Part shown: positions 1 to 11,095 of the stretch, piece by piece
Numbering within the stretch: the stretch's first letter is position 1
Layout: every line of letters starts with the position of its first letter
Assembly: GCF_042100115.1 (NCBI RefSeq)
Contig: NC_091272.1
Location: 372,001-436,000 of the forward strand
Reading direction: 5' to 3'
DNA: 64,000 nt
From: Alternaria dauci
Lineage: Eukaryota > Ascomycota > Dothideomycetes > Pleosporales > Pleosporaceae
Notes under the pieces: generated by a model
Told to the model about the DNA's origin: nothing
Seen by the model: only the letters and a program-made list of their open reading frames with translations
Database searches by the model: none
Position numbers and translations under genes: made by a program

Positions 1-840
1 AGGTATTTACATGCATAGAGATACGCAAGAGATGCGATCCCGGCACTATAATTAGACTGGGCTCCCTCGCTCTAGTCATAGTGATGACTGTGACCTTTGG
101 CGACAGCATGGGTAGGACATGGTTTCTCTTTATTACGTGTTTCAGAGAACATGACCGATGGGAAACATTGGATATAACTTGGTCTGCAGTATCTTCGACG
201 ACGAAGACATAATCCATTGCTTTTCTCATTTTGGTAATAGATGGCCTGACCTGCTGTGGCCACATGGACTCCCTATGCTAGGTAGTTTTGAAAAGAGCGC
301 ACATGGGCCACCGCCATGTCGTTTTTGTAATATCTGTTTTGGAGAAAGGGAACACGTCTTTATATGAGGGAGATACAGAGAGTGTGAGTAAAAGATATTT
401 ATATCGACACGGATATGCGTAGAGATTGTCCTCATAGATGCAGCACCGCCCATAGTGATGAGGGCTTGCGTTTCTTGGTCTTCATTCATAATTTGTTATA
501 ATTTTAGTGGCAACAAGAGAACAACATATACAGCATGGCTACCCGTTTTCGAATAAAGGTGATGACTGATGCGAAAACAGATTTTGAATTTGTACAAAGC
601 TTTTCCCAAGAGGAGGACGTGTGAAAAAAGCGATGACCCTTGAAAGGTATAAGGCATAGCAGATTTTCCATGATCGTTTATGTCTAACATTTTGACAAAG
701 CGGCGCACTCTTCCGACATCAAGGTCTTTCACTGTTTGTTTTTTTGAAATTTATATAGTGATTCTGGTCGTGAGGCAGAGAGTACGGAATCGAAACTGGG
801 AATACTTATATGGATACGAAGTGTCTTGGCACACGGCCAG
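1..840. other. intergenic, no gene seen
   Basis: Several short overlapping open frames on both strands (none above 100 codons wholly inside this stretch), none with recognisable protein features or plausible splicing into a longer frame. The right end is the 3' flank of the oxidase gene that ends at 841. Confidence 0.5.
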
Positions 841-2287
841 TTACAACTTCCCCCTACTCTTCGCCATCTCTTCCTCTAAAATCATACCAACAGGCCCACC
901 TCTGCTTCCATCACCAGCCCACTGCTCTTCCGGTACCCGCTCAGCCGGCCACTCCCAGCGACCCTTGAAGTCTTCCGGTGTCCTGCCTTCTATGCACTCG
1001 ACGATGCTATCACCAATGACAGGCAAGAACTTGAAGCCATGTCCCGAGCCACCCGTCGCCAAAAACAGCCCCTTGTACTTGGGATGGTATGTGATCAGAA
1101 AGTCGCCGTCCCTAGTATCGGTGTACCAGCAAATCTTCGATTTGGTGAACGGGCGCGAGGGTGCGGCGAGGGAAGGGTGTATTGCTGCGAGGAAGTCTCG
1201 GCACTGGCGCTGGCCCTCGACTGGGACTGCCTGTGATGGATCGTCGACGTGTGTGTATGGGAGGGAGATGGTGATGGTCTCGTTGGGATCTTCGGACTCG
1301 GGGTGTGGGATCGTGGTCGGGTTGAGATAGCCGTGGCCGTGACGGGCTACTTTGAGGAGGCCCTTGGAAGGCGGAATCATGAACAAGCCATGGGACAGGT
1401 TCAGGATAGTTGGCCGCGTAGCCATCTTCGCTTCTTCCTCCTTGGAGATGGGCATGTAGCACAGAGCTTGCCCGGTCGCTTTGCAGATGCCACGCAGATC
1501 GATGAGCGACGCCGTCCATGCGCCTGCCGCAAGCATTGTCAGGTCCGCCTTGAGTTCGCTCGAGTCGTTGAACCGCACGCCGGAGACGGTGTTGGTCTTG
1601 TGGTCAATCAACAGCTTCTTCACGGCCTTTGTGACGAACTTGACCCTGTTCAGCTTCTCCACCTTCTCCCTCAGCCACATCATCGCGCCTTCTGCGTCTG
1701 CCCAGCCTGAACTCCAGTTCACGTATCCGGTGCTGCCATTGCCCCATGGATCTTTGCCTTCCAAGCCACATGCTTTTTGTATATCTTCCGCCGAGCTCAG
1801 CACTTCTACTTTGTCTGTTCCAATCGCGCGGACGTTTGCTAGTGATCCGGAAACATACTTTTGCTCCGGCCCCCAAGCTGTCACACATAGGCCGACTTCA
1901 TGGTAATGTTCGGTCGCAAAGTCGGTTCGCCAACGGTTTTGCGCGATGGTTGCGAGACGGGTGTAGCGTGCGGCAGCGTAATCGGGACGGATGATTCGTG
2001 AAGTGTCGATCTGTATGCTTTTGCTTGAGCGTTTGATCTTGGTTGAACAGATTGATTCCACTGGCGAGTGTATTGCTCTACGGCAAGGTGTTGACACAAA
2101 GTAGATTGGAGGATCTACTTACACTCGAACCATCAGGCGTAGGAAAAGGCTGACGGTCTATGACAGTAATTGAGGTGTTGTTGTAACGCGGGTTTTGACA
2201 TAATGAATAAGCAGTGGAGAGTCCGAATGCGCCGCTGCCAACGATCAAGATGGATGAGGGTATCTCGGAAGATGCAGACGAAGCCAT
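841..2287 (-). CDS. FAD-dependent amine/amino-acid oxidase (sarcosine / L-pipecolate / fructosyl-amino-acid oxidase family)
   Basis: Two exons, 2287..2123 and 2010..841, with a 112-bp GTAAGT...ACAG intron whose removal joins DGSS to IDTSRIIRPDY, a continuous family motif. The product is about 444 residues, normal for monomeric sarcosine-oxidase-like flavoenzymes (DAO fold). Seen: an N-terminal Rossmann motif VGSGAFGLS (about residues 15-23); KICWYTDTRDGDF, whose Cys (about 349) is at the position that binds FAD covalently in this family; and the C-terminal ATGGSGHGFKFLP motif. Such enzymes oxidise secondary amines or N-alkyl amino acids to imines plus H2O2; the substrate cannot be read from sequence. 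The protein ends SRGKL, resembling but not matching the peroxisomal SKL signal. The open frame continues upstream only to a GTG at 2323, so the ATG at 2287, 14 codons before the Rossmann motif, is taken as start. Confidence 0.85.
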
Positions 2288-2597
2288 TGCGCGCAAAGTC
2301 AAGACGGATAGAAATGCAAGCACTGCGCAAAAGAAAGGAAAGACATGATAAAAAGTCGGCCTATATGAGCGCGAAGGGCGTGCAAGTGCCGCTGGTGGGC
2401 CGATATCGTCGTCGTAAGGGCGTGCGTCGGCTGGGCACGGTTGATACCTCGTGGCGGCGGCAGGGAAGCTTGGACGCTACCAGGCGATTGGGTCGGCGCA
2501 TGGAAAGATTTGAGACTTCAATTGTTACTCGACAGCGTCACCAATTGCGTCTCACAGTCACTCGTTCCTCACGTGCTCTGCATTTGATTGCATCGCC

Positions 2598-3704
2598 ATG
2601 GCAAAGCTACCGAAGCTCCCGAAATCGTTTCCTGCAAAGCCTGCGATACCCTCCAAGCCCGCGATACCGCTACACAGACGCGTACAGCGAGCGCAGCACG
2701 ACAACGAACTCCCGCTACGAGCCCCCGCGAATCAAACACCTGAACAAGCATTGAAGCGAGTATGGGCCGCACGCCCGACGCTGTCGGATCTGCAGCGCCT
2801 GTCGGACGAGGAACTGAAGTCGGCACATCACCAGGCAAAACTACGGAGATGGAGACAATGGCCAATGTTCGGCGTCGGCATGGTCGCCTTCGGAATGGGC
2901 ACATATGCGACCATGCTCTACATATCGTTGACACAAGAGAGCGACGTGAAGGACTTACCAGAAGACCTCACAGACCGGTTCGACAAAGAGGCCGAGGGCT
3001 ATGACGAAAAGGTCGACATGTCTGAGACGCTGCTCTTCCTGACTAGGAAGCGCAAGAAGCTTACTTCCATGGCCAAGGGGCATGTGTTGGAGGTGGCTGT
3101 TGGCACGGGTAGGAACATACCTTACTACAAGACCAAGCAGTGCGCGACAGTGACGCTGCTCGACTCAAGCGGACCCATGTTGGCCGTTGCAAAGCGGAAG
3201 TGGAACGACACGCACAAGGAGTACTTTAGCCGTGTCTTCTTCAAGCACCAGTCCGCTTTAGACCCAATCACGCCCCCGTACGGTGCCCAAGACGGATACG
3301 ACACGGTGATACAAACCATGGGACTCTGCTCTACGCACGAGCCCGTGAAGCTGCTCCAGAACCTAGAGGCGTCGACCAATGAGAATGGCCAGATTCTACT
3401 TCTAGAGCACGGCAAGTCGCATTACGAGTGGCTTAACAACATGTTGGACAAGACAGCTCCCGCTCATGCCGACGAACACGGCTGCTGGTGGAACAAAGAT
3501 ATCGGCAAGATTGTCGAAGAAAGTGGGCTGGAAGTCGTTGATATGAAACGCTACAACTTCGGCACCACCTGGTGGTTGCAATTGAAGCCGAGGAAGGGCA
3601 TGCGGCAAAGATTGGCCGAGCCCGCCGCCGCAGGTGAGCAACCGCTTGCTGCACCAGCCAGAGCCCCGGTTGCACAGAAGCCATGGTGGTCGATGTGGAG
3701 ATGA
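2598..3704 (+). CDS. OMS1: OMS1-like mitochondrial inner-membrane SAM methyltransferase
   Basis: Single exon, 368 residues. A Lys/Pro/Arg-rich N-terminus fits a mitochondrial presequence. It is followed by a basic stretch and one membrane segment (about 89-110, WPMFGVGMVAFGMGTYATML). Then comes a class I methyltransferase domain with the SAM-binding motif GHVLEVAVGTGRNIPYY (about 161-177). The pre-domain stretch RFDKEAEGYDEKVDMSE followed by RKRKKL is typical of Oms1 and its relatives. Yeast Oms1 was found as a multicopy suppressor of Oxa1 defects and sits in the inner membrane; its methyl acceptor is not settled. A Pro/Ala-rich tail ends in WWSMWR. It is transcribed divergently from the oxidase, with about 310 bp between the starts. 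Confidence 0.82.
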   Translation: MAKLPKLPKSFPAKPAIPSKPAIPLHRRVQRAQHDNELPLRAPANQTPEQALKRVWAARPTLSDLQRLSDEELKSAHHQAKLRRWRQWPMFGVGMVAFGMGTYATMLYISLTQESDVKDLPEDLTDRFDKEAEGYDEKVDMSETLLFLTRKRKKLTSMAKGHVLEVAVGTGRNIPYYKTKQCATVTLLDSSGPMLAVAKRKWNDTHKEYFSRVFFKHQSALDPITPPYGAQDGYDTVIQTMGLCSTHEPVKLLQNLEASTNENGQILLLEHGKSHYEWLNNMLDKTAPAHADEHGCWWNKDIGKIVEESGLEVVDMKRYNFGTTWWLQLKPRKGMRQRLAEPAAAGEQPLAAPARAPVAQKPWWSMWR

Positions 3705-3743
3705 ATGATAACTCACTGTGTCACCTACCCCACATTCACCATC

Positions 3744-3777
3744 ATCGAGAGCATCGAGAGCATCGAGAGCATCGAGA
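3744..3777. repeat. 9-bp tandem repeat (ATCGAGAGC)
   Basis: About 3.8 copies of a 9-bp unit in the 3' flank of the OMS1-like gene, 40 bp after the stop codon. The first three units are identical. Length variation between strains is likely. Confidence 0.85.
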
Positions 3778-6157
3778 TTGCGGAGGTTTGCCGCTATTGT
3801 AGGCAAGGCGAGTTAAACTCTCACTACTCCAAGTCGTGGCGTTGTATCAGCAAACCCAGATCTGTTGAAACGACGTCAACTTTACGCGTGTTGACGATGG
3901 AGGGGGAAGGCTCAAAGCGGCAATTTCCAGATCGCGGCCATCGTAACCTGGGAGCCAACAGAAGGTCAAGCGAGATCTGCAGTCGGGATCATGGGCAGTT
4001 GGAGAATCGCGTCACGGCACTCTGGAACGCGACATCGTTTGCCCGAACTTTGTTCTGTCTTATCGTCCGGGCATGCTATGGTTTTGCATGTGCGCCGGGG
4101 TCCCGACATGTCGTACCGTCGAGCACGCTGGGTTCAGGCATCAGTGACGGTGGTAATCATTCATGCCCAGCGTGCAGCTCGTCGAGTCAGATAGAGATGC
4201 ATGCCGTGTACAGACATGTCGTTGAGTGTGGAAACAAGCAAACAAACATGCATCTTCACCGTCTTTCGCGACTTGCCAACTTCCTCATCCAGTCCACACT
4301 TCGTCTGGGGAAGATAGGTAGCGCATCCGTCAATCTGTTTGCCCACAGGACAAGTGCGGCGCCATACCTTCCAGTTCCCCACAAAAGGTGACGCTGTGCT
4401 GCACATGCAGACCGGACCTGGTTCTGTGCGCCAGTCCGCATTGGGGAAAGACATATGCGCGATCCCTGCACAGCCATCGGAAGTGATGGCAACTCGCGTG
4501 CGCAATGTTTGGGGGTGTGGTCGCAATGCGGAGTGGAGGCTGCTGAAACCGATGTGCCAGAAGATCGAGCTCGGCAGCATCATCCATTGTGCTTTTTCCG
4601 TGCATCGTGACATGTAGCCAGCAGCACACAAAGAAGCGCCAAGCCACAGGTCGTTAGAGAAGGCTTTTTGTCGTTCGCGTATTAACGTTGCCGAGGGTTG
4701 GCCGCATGCCAGTGGGAAAACTTCCGTTCAAGAAAAAATCGAGAAAAGTGTGCTCACCGCCCTGGGGCATCCTGGTTGCAGCGTTGAGGCTAAATCCACT
4801 TTGTGTGCTAGGCGAAACCTCAGAACAGGGATGTCTCCGCTCTGGAACGAGATGATATGCACGCTGCATCAGATCATGGAAGGCGTCCGTCCAGTCGCAT
4901 CGTGGCCGTTGGACTGCCCTGGGGGACGGAAGATATTCTGGCGGTCAGCTTGCGGGACAGCAGTGTCGACCCGCCCAATTGCAGAGGCGAAGGATGCGCG
5001 ATGCTCCAACGAGACATGTTGAGCATGAGGTCACTTGCGGGAAAGCCGTCTCAGGGCCAGAGACGTTCGTGTCGTTGACGGAGCTTTACCGGCAAGGCAG
5101 CATCCTGGCAAGCATCGTCTAGCATGTGCCACTGGTTGCGCGCTCGGGGCCACATGTATAGAGATCCAAGTGCGGTCTTCACTGTTCCGAGCTCAGCTGA
5201 GACGATGCAATGCCCGGAGCTTGACACGGGCAGAGGTGCGCAAGACATGGACAGCCGAGGCTCCCAGGCCGACGGGATTGGACAGGACAGCCAAGTCTGT
5301 ACCAAACGTTGGAGCAGGCGACAAGCCCTGCCGTGAAAGGCGTCCGGCGAGTATCTGCTTTGGAAGATTGTACCGCGTGGTACATACAGGCAACCACGGC
5401 ATCTTGATAGGAGCGTTAGGCTCTAGCCCCTGGCCAACAAAGCAAAAACGGGCTCTAAAAGTAGTATGCTGTCATAACCAAAGAGGCGATCCCTGGATAT
5501 ATTCACCCTACTAAACGCACGGTCTCTTACCGGAGCCTAGTCGCTCCTTCTTCATTGTGTGCTCCACTACGCCTCCGTTCTTTCCCTCGTCGCATCCCCT
5601 CTTCTTCCACCACCCCTCGAACTACATCAGGGCCCGACATCAACTGTCTTGTCCCATTCCGTTTCCTCTTGCTTGTCACTGTTTCTGCTTCCTGATTATC
5701 GTGGCGTGTTGCAGCTGCACTTAATTGTGTTGCAATAGTTATTGGGTCGAGCTTGAGGCAACCAGTCGCCTTCGCCGAGTTACGTACTTCACTGCCTTCA
5801 GGAGGCGAGCCGCGTATTCGCGACAGGACGGGTGCCACTCAGCATTCAACACCATCAAACATACATCTCCCTCTCTCTCAGAGTAATCGGGCACCCTTTT
5901 TCCAACGCCATCAGCTGCAGTGCAGATATCTAAGCGTCGCACCCTACCTTGCATACTCGGCGGCAGCGTTGGTGGTATAGCCTGCATTGCATTCCTACCG
6001 AACCAATCGACGACCCTGGACATTCTCGCAGTAACAAAGCATTTTTGGCTGCACACCCTCTGCCAGCCTCAATAATTCACTTCTCCCCTTGGAAAGACTC
6101 CCTTCCTCTTTCCCCCTCTACCCGAGCGACGTTTGCGACTGCGTCGCTGCCCTCACA
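3778..6157. other. gene-free stretch and leader of the GDS1-type gene
   Basis: Many overlapping open frames up to about 230 codons, but none shows a recognisable domain, signal peptide, membrane segment or clean splice partner. The last 600 bp (from about 5520) are pyrimidine-rich and probably hold the promoter and a long 5' leader of the gene starting at 6158. A non-coding transcript or an unrecognised orphan gene cannot be excluded. Confidence 0.4.
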
Positions 6158-7419
6158 ATGCCCTACAACACCCGCCGGAAGTCGCTGTCGTTGCCGTCAC
6201 TCGGCATACAGCTGCCAGGAGCACCGCGACCCGCTCGCTCACCGCCTTCGACAAGCGACGGTCAGCACGCCGCGAAGAAACAGAAACGCTCACATTCCGG
6301 CTCGCTCTCGTCGGTGCCACCATCACCACCTCGCCCCTCATCACTGCGCTTGGACGCACAGCGCCCCAAAAGCTCAGGCCGGGTGGCAGACACCCCGCCA
6401 CCGTCGCCAGGCGGCGAGTCTGCGACGACAAAGATTGACACCCAAGGCATCGACGACGAAATCGTGGTTGGTGTCATCGAACAGCTCCAGAAGACAGGCA
6501 ACCGTCCCCACCTGCTAAAAGAACTCGCCCTCGTGCTGTCGCCCATCATTCCAATCGTTGAGAGGTACGTACCAAACTTCCAAGCATCCAAGCTTCGTCG
6601 CTAGTCCCCTCGTTACTCATGCTGACGTACTCTAGCTCCGCGAACCCAGCGGCCATCATCTCGTCACGCTTGGCCACGTACCTGAAGCGCAATTGGACAG
6701 CTTTGTCGAGATGTCCGCTCGACAAGAAGCTCGTTGGTACCCACCCCAAGCGTGTCTACTACTTCCTCTCCACCTGCCCGCATCAACCTATCCCAGCTGA
6801 TGGAAGTGCCACCGCCATGGCACCACGCATCGTCACCCCATCACTCTCGTCTGCAACCTCGGAAGAGGAAGACATGGATGCGAGGTCAAGAGATCGCATG
6901 TCGCCGTCGCCAGAGCTCGACCTGTCCGACTACGATAGTGTCAACAGCGATCCCTTTCCCCACCAGAGCCATCCACCCACGACTGCAAATATCTCGCACA
7001 ACCGCAGGGCTCAATCGCCGCCTCTAGAAAAGGACGAGCGCGAGTTCACCCAGACTGCCTCGTTTCTCCAACAACGCCGCATGAGCCAAGAGGCCGAGCG
7101 CGAGCGATCTGCTAGCGTATCCGCTGAGTCGACACAACGCAGCGACGTCAAGATGGAAGAGGTCGCCGTTTCCGTCGAAGAGACTGTAGAGAGCGCAGCA
7201 CTCAAGGACTCGGAGGCGGCGGCAGCACTCTTTGGCCAGATGGACCATCTTATGACGTTCCAGAGCAGCCCTGCGATGAAACCGGTGCTCCACATCGAAA
7301 TGCCTCCACCGTCGCTCAAGCGCAAATCGGTCAAACTTGAGCTCGACGACGACTGGATCATGAAGAGCCCGGAGCTTATTGATCTCGACGAGCTTGATGA
7401 TCTTTTCGGCGGCTACTAA
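6158..7419 (+). CDS. GDS1-type winged-helix domain protein, putative transcriptional regulator
   Basis: Two exons, 6158..6564 and 6636..7419, split by a 71-bp GTACGT...CTAG intron; 396 residues. Residues 1-90 are Ser/Pro/Arg-rich (PYNTRRKSLSLPSLG and a KKQKRSHSG patch resembling a nuclear localisation signal). A compact domain follows, spanning the splice: IDDEIVVGVIEQLQKTGNR, then LLKELALVLSPIIPIVESS, then NPAAIISSRLATYLKRNW and a short HPKRVYYFLS strand. This matches the winged-helix module of fungal Gds1-like proteins. The rest is acidic and Ser-rich and ends with an aspartate-rich patch (LIDLDELDDLFGGY) that could be an activation region. The ATG at 6158 is preferred to the in-frame ATG at 6089, because only residues from MPYNTRRKS onward look protein-like. 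Confidence 0.7.
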
Positions 7420-8989
7420 GCCGCCCGTCTCTTTCTCACTATTTCTCTGCATCCATGACATTTACGATTCTCCTGGGGCACGTCTCTCACATCTATTCCT
7501 CCTCTATCTATTGTATTCTCTCCTCTTGTCGTTTTCGTCATAGCGTATGTCCTAGATGGATTCCATTTTGCCGCTCGCGCTGCACTTTACACTCTAGGGA
7601 TGTTGGTTTATCGCATGGAGTTCTTGAGATCATGGGTGTCTAGGAAGGAATTCTGTACGATAACTGTAGAGTGTAGTTGTGCGATTACCCGCCAAGGGAT
7701 CAGGCGCTGGATTGTTACTCGGCGCATGTGCGACTAGGGGTCGGTCGACATTTGCCAGAATGTTGCGTCGCGTAGAAAAGCGACCAAGAATGAACTGAAA
7801 GGAAACGGAACTACGAGATAAAAGTTCATGAAATTGAAAAACAGTTGATATCCCCCCCATAACAAATATACGTTTGCATCAAAACAAGCTCTGAAAATGT
7901 CCGTGACTTCGGCAATCTCGATGCTGCCGACGACTTGCTGGGTGGGCCAGGTGTCCCTTACCACCACGTACATTTTCCCTCACCGCCCGACTCGCACGCT
8001 TCCCTGCACCCACGTCTACACCTGGCATGCACCTAACGCATAACAGTATGGAAAATTGGGCCTTCACCGGCAGGGCTACCTGCGCCCAATGCGGTTCCAT
8101 GCGATGCAGCGCATCCTAGTCTCAGAAGGGAAGTGAGCTCGAGCTTGGCGCTGCGCTGTTGAAGAAGTTGCGGTCGAGCTCGATGTGCTGGAGAGCAGCC
8201 TCACTTTGGATGCAACACGCCCACACTCGGGCACCAGCGGGGTAAAAACGACTGAGTCTTTGCACAACTGCGGTTTTCACTCTCATCCGCCTGGTAATAA
8301 TCAACAATCCCGAGGGGTAATCGCATGTTCGCAGACAAGAGGCTGGGTAAGCGAGTCCAATGACTTGGGCACCCCCAGCCTACAGCAAAGCTTTGAAGCC
8401 GACGCCCAACCACTCGACGTAAGAGTGCGCTGTGCGCTGCGCGACACGTCCGCCCCATTTCCTTTCCCATCATATTGACCATCCGACCCCCTCCGTTTCG
8501 CGATTTCTCGTGCCCTGCGTCAAGCTGCTTGCTGCAGGTTCCCGAGGCTGATGAGGTTTATCGGCTGCCTCGCTTACTCCCGCCCATCAAGTCTGAAGAG
8601 TTGGGAACACGGAAGAGCTGGAAACGGTGAATAGCGGAGGCTGGAGATCCGCGACAGTCGCACTCGTCTGCCCAACAGAGGTGCAGCCATTGCCAGACGA
8701 AGCGCGTCTTTCCGGTGTGTTCCCAACGGTATACGAAACGCCATTCGCGGACATAGCACCAAGGCTGCCAGCAACACAACACCAGCAGAGTGGATAGTCG
8801 ACACGTGGAGAAACAACAACCGGGTTAGCCGCATTGCCAGTCACCAAATCTCGCCGCGGGCGCAAAAAGCTCAACCATATTGACGTAGCTCGCTCTAATT
8901 CTCCTTGGACTTGGACTGCGTCTGCTCCACGACAACAATTACCTTTTTCCAAGGCACACCAAGAAAGAGCAAAGAATCTCAAGAAAAGA
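7420..8989. other. intergenic, 3' flank and promoter region
   Basis: The 1.57 kb between the GDS1-type gene and the DUF2235 gene. The open frames here, including a long one antisense to the DUF2235 start, have no recognisable content. The open frame of the next gene extends back to a TTG at 8834, but the first in-frame ATG is at 8990, so 8834-8989 is treated as leader. Confidence 0.5.
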
Positions 8990-10958
8990 ATGTCTGTGGC
9001 ACTGTCTCGAGCGCGGAGCAGAAGTCGGGCGCCCAGCACCAGAGCGCCTCTAACACCAGCACCCATCGTTGTGGATGTTCCGCGAAGTGGGGCTAAATCA
9101 CCGCTCATCATTGATGTGCCAGTAGAGCGGCCCCGCGCAAGAAGCAGAAGCGTGCGTAGCATGCGCGAACCCATGGTCGATGCACCGGGACTCAGTGGTG
9201 GAAGGGGTATGTTCAAGAGGTTAATTGTTGCCTGTGACGGAACTTGGCTAAACTCAGATGATGGAACCAAGAACGGGACTCTCTCTATCCCAAGTAACAT
9301 TACCCGGATATCAAGAGCCATCAAGGCAGTCAGTCAGGACGGTATTCAGCAAATTGTCAACTATTCCCAAGGACTTGGCACCGAAGGCGGAAAACTCTCT
9401 CGTCTAGTTGGGGGCGCTACAGGCAAGGGCCTTGGTGATGATGTTCGAGAGGCTTACTCGTTCCTTGCCAACAACTATCACCCCGGAGACGAGATCTTCC
9501 TGCTAGGCTTCTCAAGAGGCGCATTTACTGCGCGTAGCATCGGAGGCTTGATTGGAGAGATTGGTCTCCTTACAAAGAAGGGCCTGAACACTCTACCAGA
9601 AGTGTATGAGGATGTCCAAAATCGGCGGAACCCCGACTATCGTCCAAAGCACGAGGACGTACCCTTTCCCCGGAAACCAAGCGCAGACGACCCACGATAC
9701 GCAGAAGAACTAGAGCGCAGAGGACTGACCAGGCTCGATATTCCAATCAAATGCATAGCGGTGTGGGATACGGTTGGTAGTCTTGGCATACCGCGTATTG
9801 GCAAATTGCAACGCCTGGGCCTGCAAATGAAGCAGTCGAAGGCGACAACTTTCTACGACACAAAACTGTCCAACTGCATTGAAAACGCGTTTCAAGCGCT
9901 CGCTTTGGATGAGAACCGAACATCGTTTTCACCTGCTGTCTGGGAGAAGCCTGAGGGAAACCGCACAACGCTCCGCCAAGTATGGTTCCCCGGTGCGCAC
10001 GCGAACGTCGGCGGCGGTTACGATGACATGCAAATCGCCAACATCAGTCTTGCATGGATGATGAGTCAACTTGAGCCATTCCTGGATTTGCGGTCTGAAT
10101 ACTTGTTCGAGCAAGACGATCTGAACGAGAAGTACTATAAGAAAGAAGAAGGCGCGATCAGACCGTGGAGTTTTGGAAAGATATACAACGAGATCAAGGG
10201 CGCTTTTGCGCTGGGTGGCAGTACAGTAAGTCTTTTCATGTCGAGCAGTGGATATGAGCGAATGTACTAATTCGTGACAGCAACGCAAACCAGGTCAATA
10301 CACCTCGGTAGACCCCTTCACAGGCCGTGCAACAGATCGCCCCCTCCGCCAAACAAACGAATACATCCACCCCTCAGTCCGCACGCGCTATCGCCTCGAA
10401 GGCCCTGGCATCCAAGACCGCGGCCTCTACGAAGCCCGCGCCCTGACTGACAGCTACAAACTGGTCGTTGACTACGGCACCAACAACTCCCGCGCCGGGG
10501 ATGCAGAAGTTTACTGGAAGATCAAGTGGAGAGACACCATGGCCGTCAAAGTGCTACCTGAAGCCCCACTCTGGAGACTGGAGAGGGAGCTGGCGAAGCG
10601 CGATCCCGCAACGTACGATTACATCAAGAAACCGCCTGCCACGACCTCGACGCGATCGAAACGGAAGACTGCGCGGCCTCTGAGCGCGGATTTTAGCAAT
10701 AGCAAGGCTGGCGGGTTGGCTAGTCCGACGACCAGGAAGGGCAGGAGAGATACGTTTTCGCCGAGGAGTACGTTTCCGGCAGATGATCGTGGGCCATTGC
10801 CGAGACGGAGTAAGACGGGCGTGGATAGAGCGGAGCGACCGAGGAGTAGGAGTAGGGCGCGCAGTGTTGAGTTTGCGAGTGATCGGGAGACGGAGATTAG
10901 GGAGAGTATGCCGCATCGGAGGGAAAAGGATAAGGCGTGGTGGGAGGGGCGGAGGTGA
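8990..10958 (+). CDS. DUF2235 alpha/beta-hydrolase (Tle1-like) with Arg/Ser-rich ends
   Basis: Two exons, 8990..10225 and 10281..10958, with a 55-bp GTAAGT...ACAG intron; 637 residues. An Arg/Ser-rich N-terminus (SVALSRARSRSRAPS) precedes a DUF2235 domain. Seen: RLIVACDGTW (about 77-86); the nucleophile elbow LLGFSRGAFTARSIGG with the presumed catalytic Ser at residue 175; and GAHANVGGGYDD near the C-terminal catalytic region. DUF2235 is related to bacterial Tle1 phospholipase effectors and is expanded in fungi, where substrates are mostly unknown. The second exon completes the domain (GLYEARALTDSYKLVVDYG). The protein ends with a low-complexity basic RS tail (RAERPRSRSRARSVEF). The start is set at the first in-frame ATG, which follows a purine-rich leader. 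Confidence 0.82.
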
Positions 10959-11095
10959 CTAAAGAAAAGTTGATCACAGCGTTCGTCTTTTTTTTTTGAA
11001 GATTCTTCATGATTGGTTTCATAGAGGAGATGTTGGATATATGCGGATACCCTTTAGATGTAATAAATTTTGATAACTATGACCACTTTTTTGGG

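Noticed and set aside
3705..4391. 228-codon plus-strand open frame
   Set aside because: It starts with the 9-bp repeat (giving IES repeats), begins at a weak start in the 3' flank of the OMS1-like gene, and shows no domain or splice partner.
8587..9324. 245-codon open frame antisense to the DUF2235 gene
   Set aside because: Shadow of the Arg/Ser-rich coding sequence; no recognisable domain.
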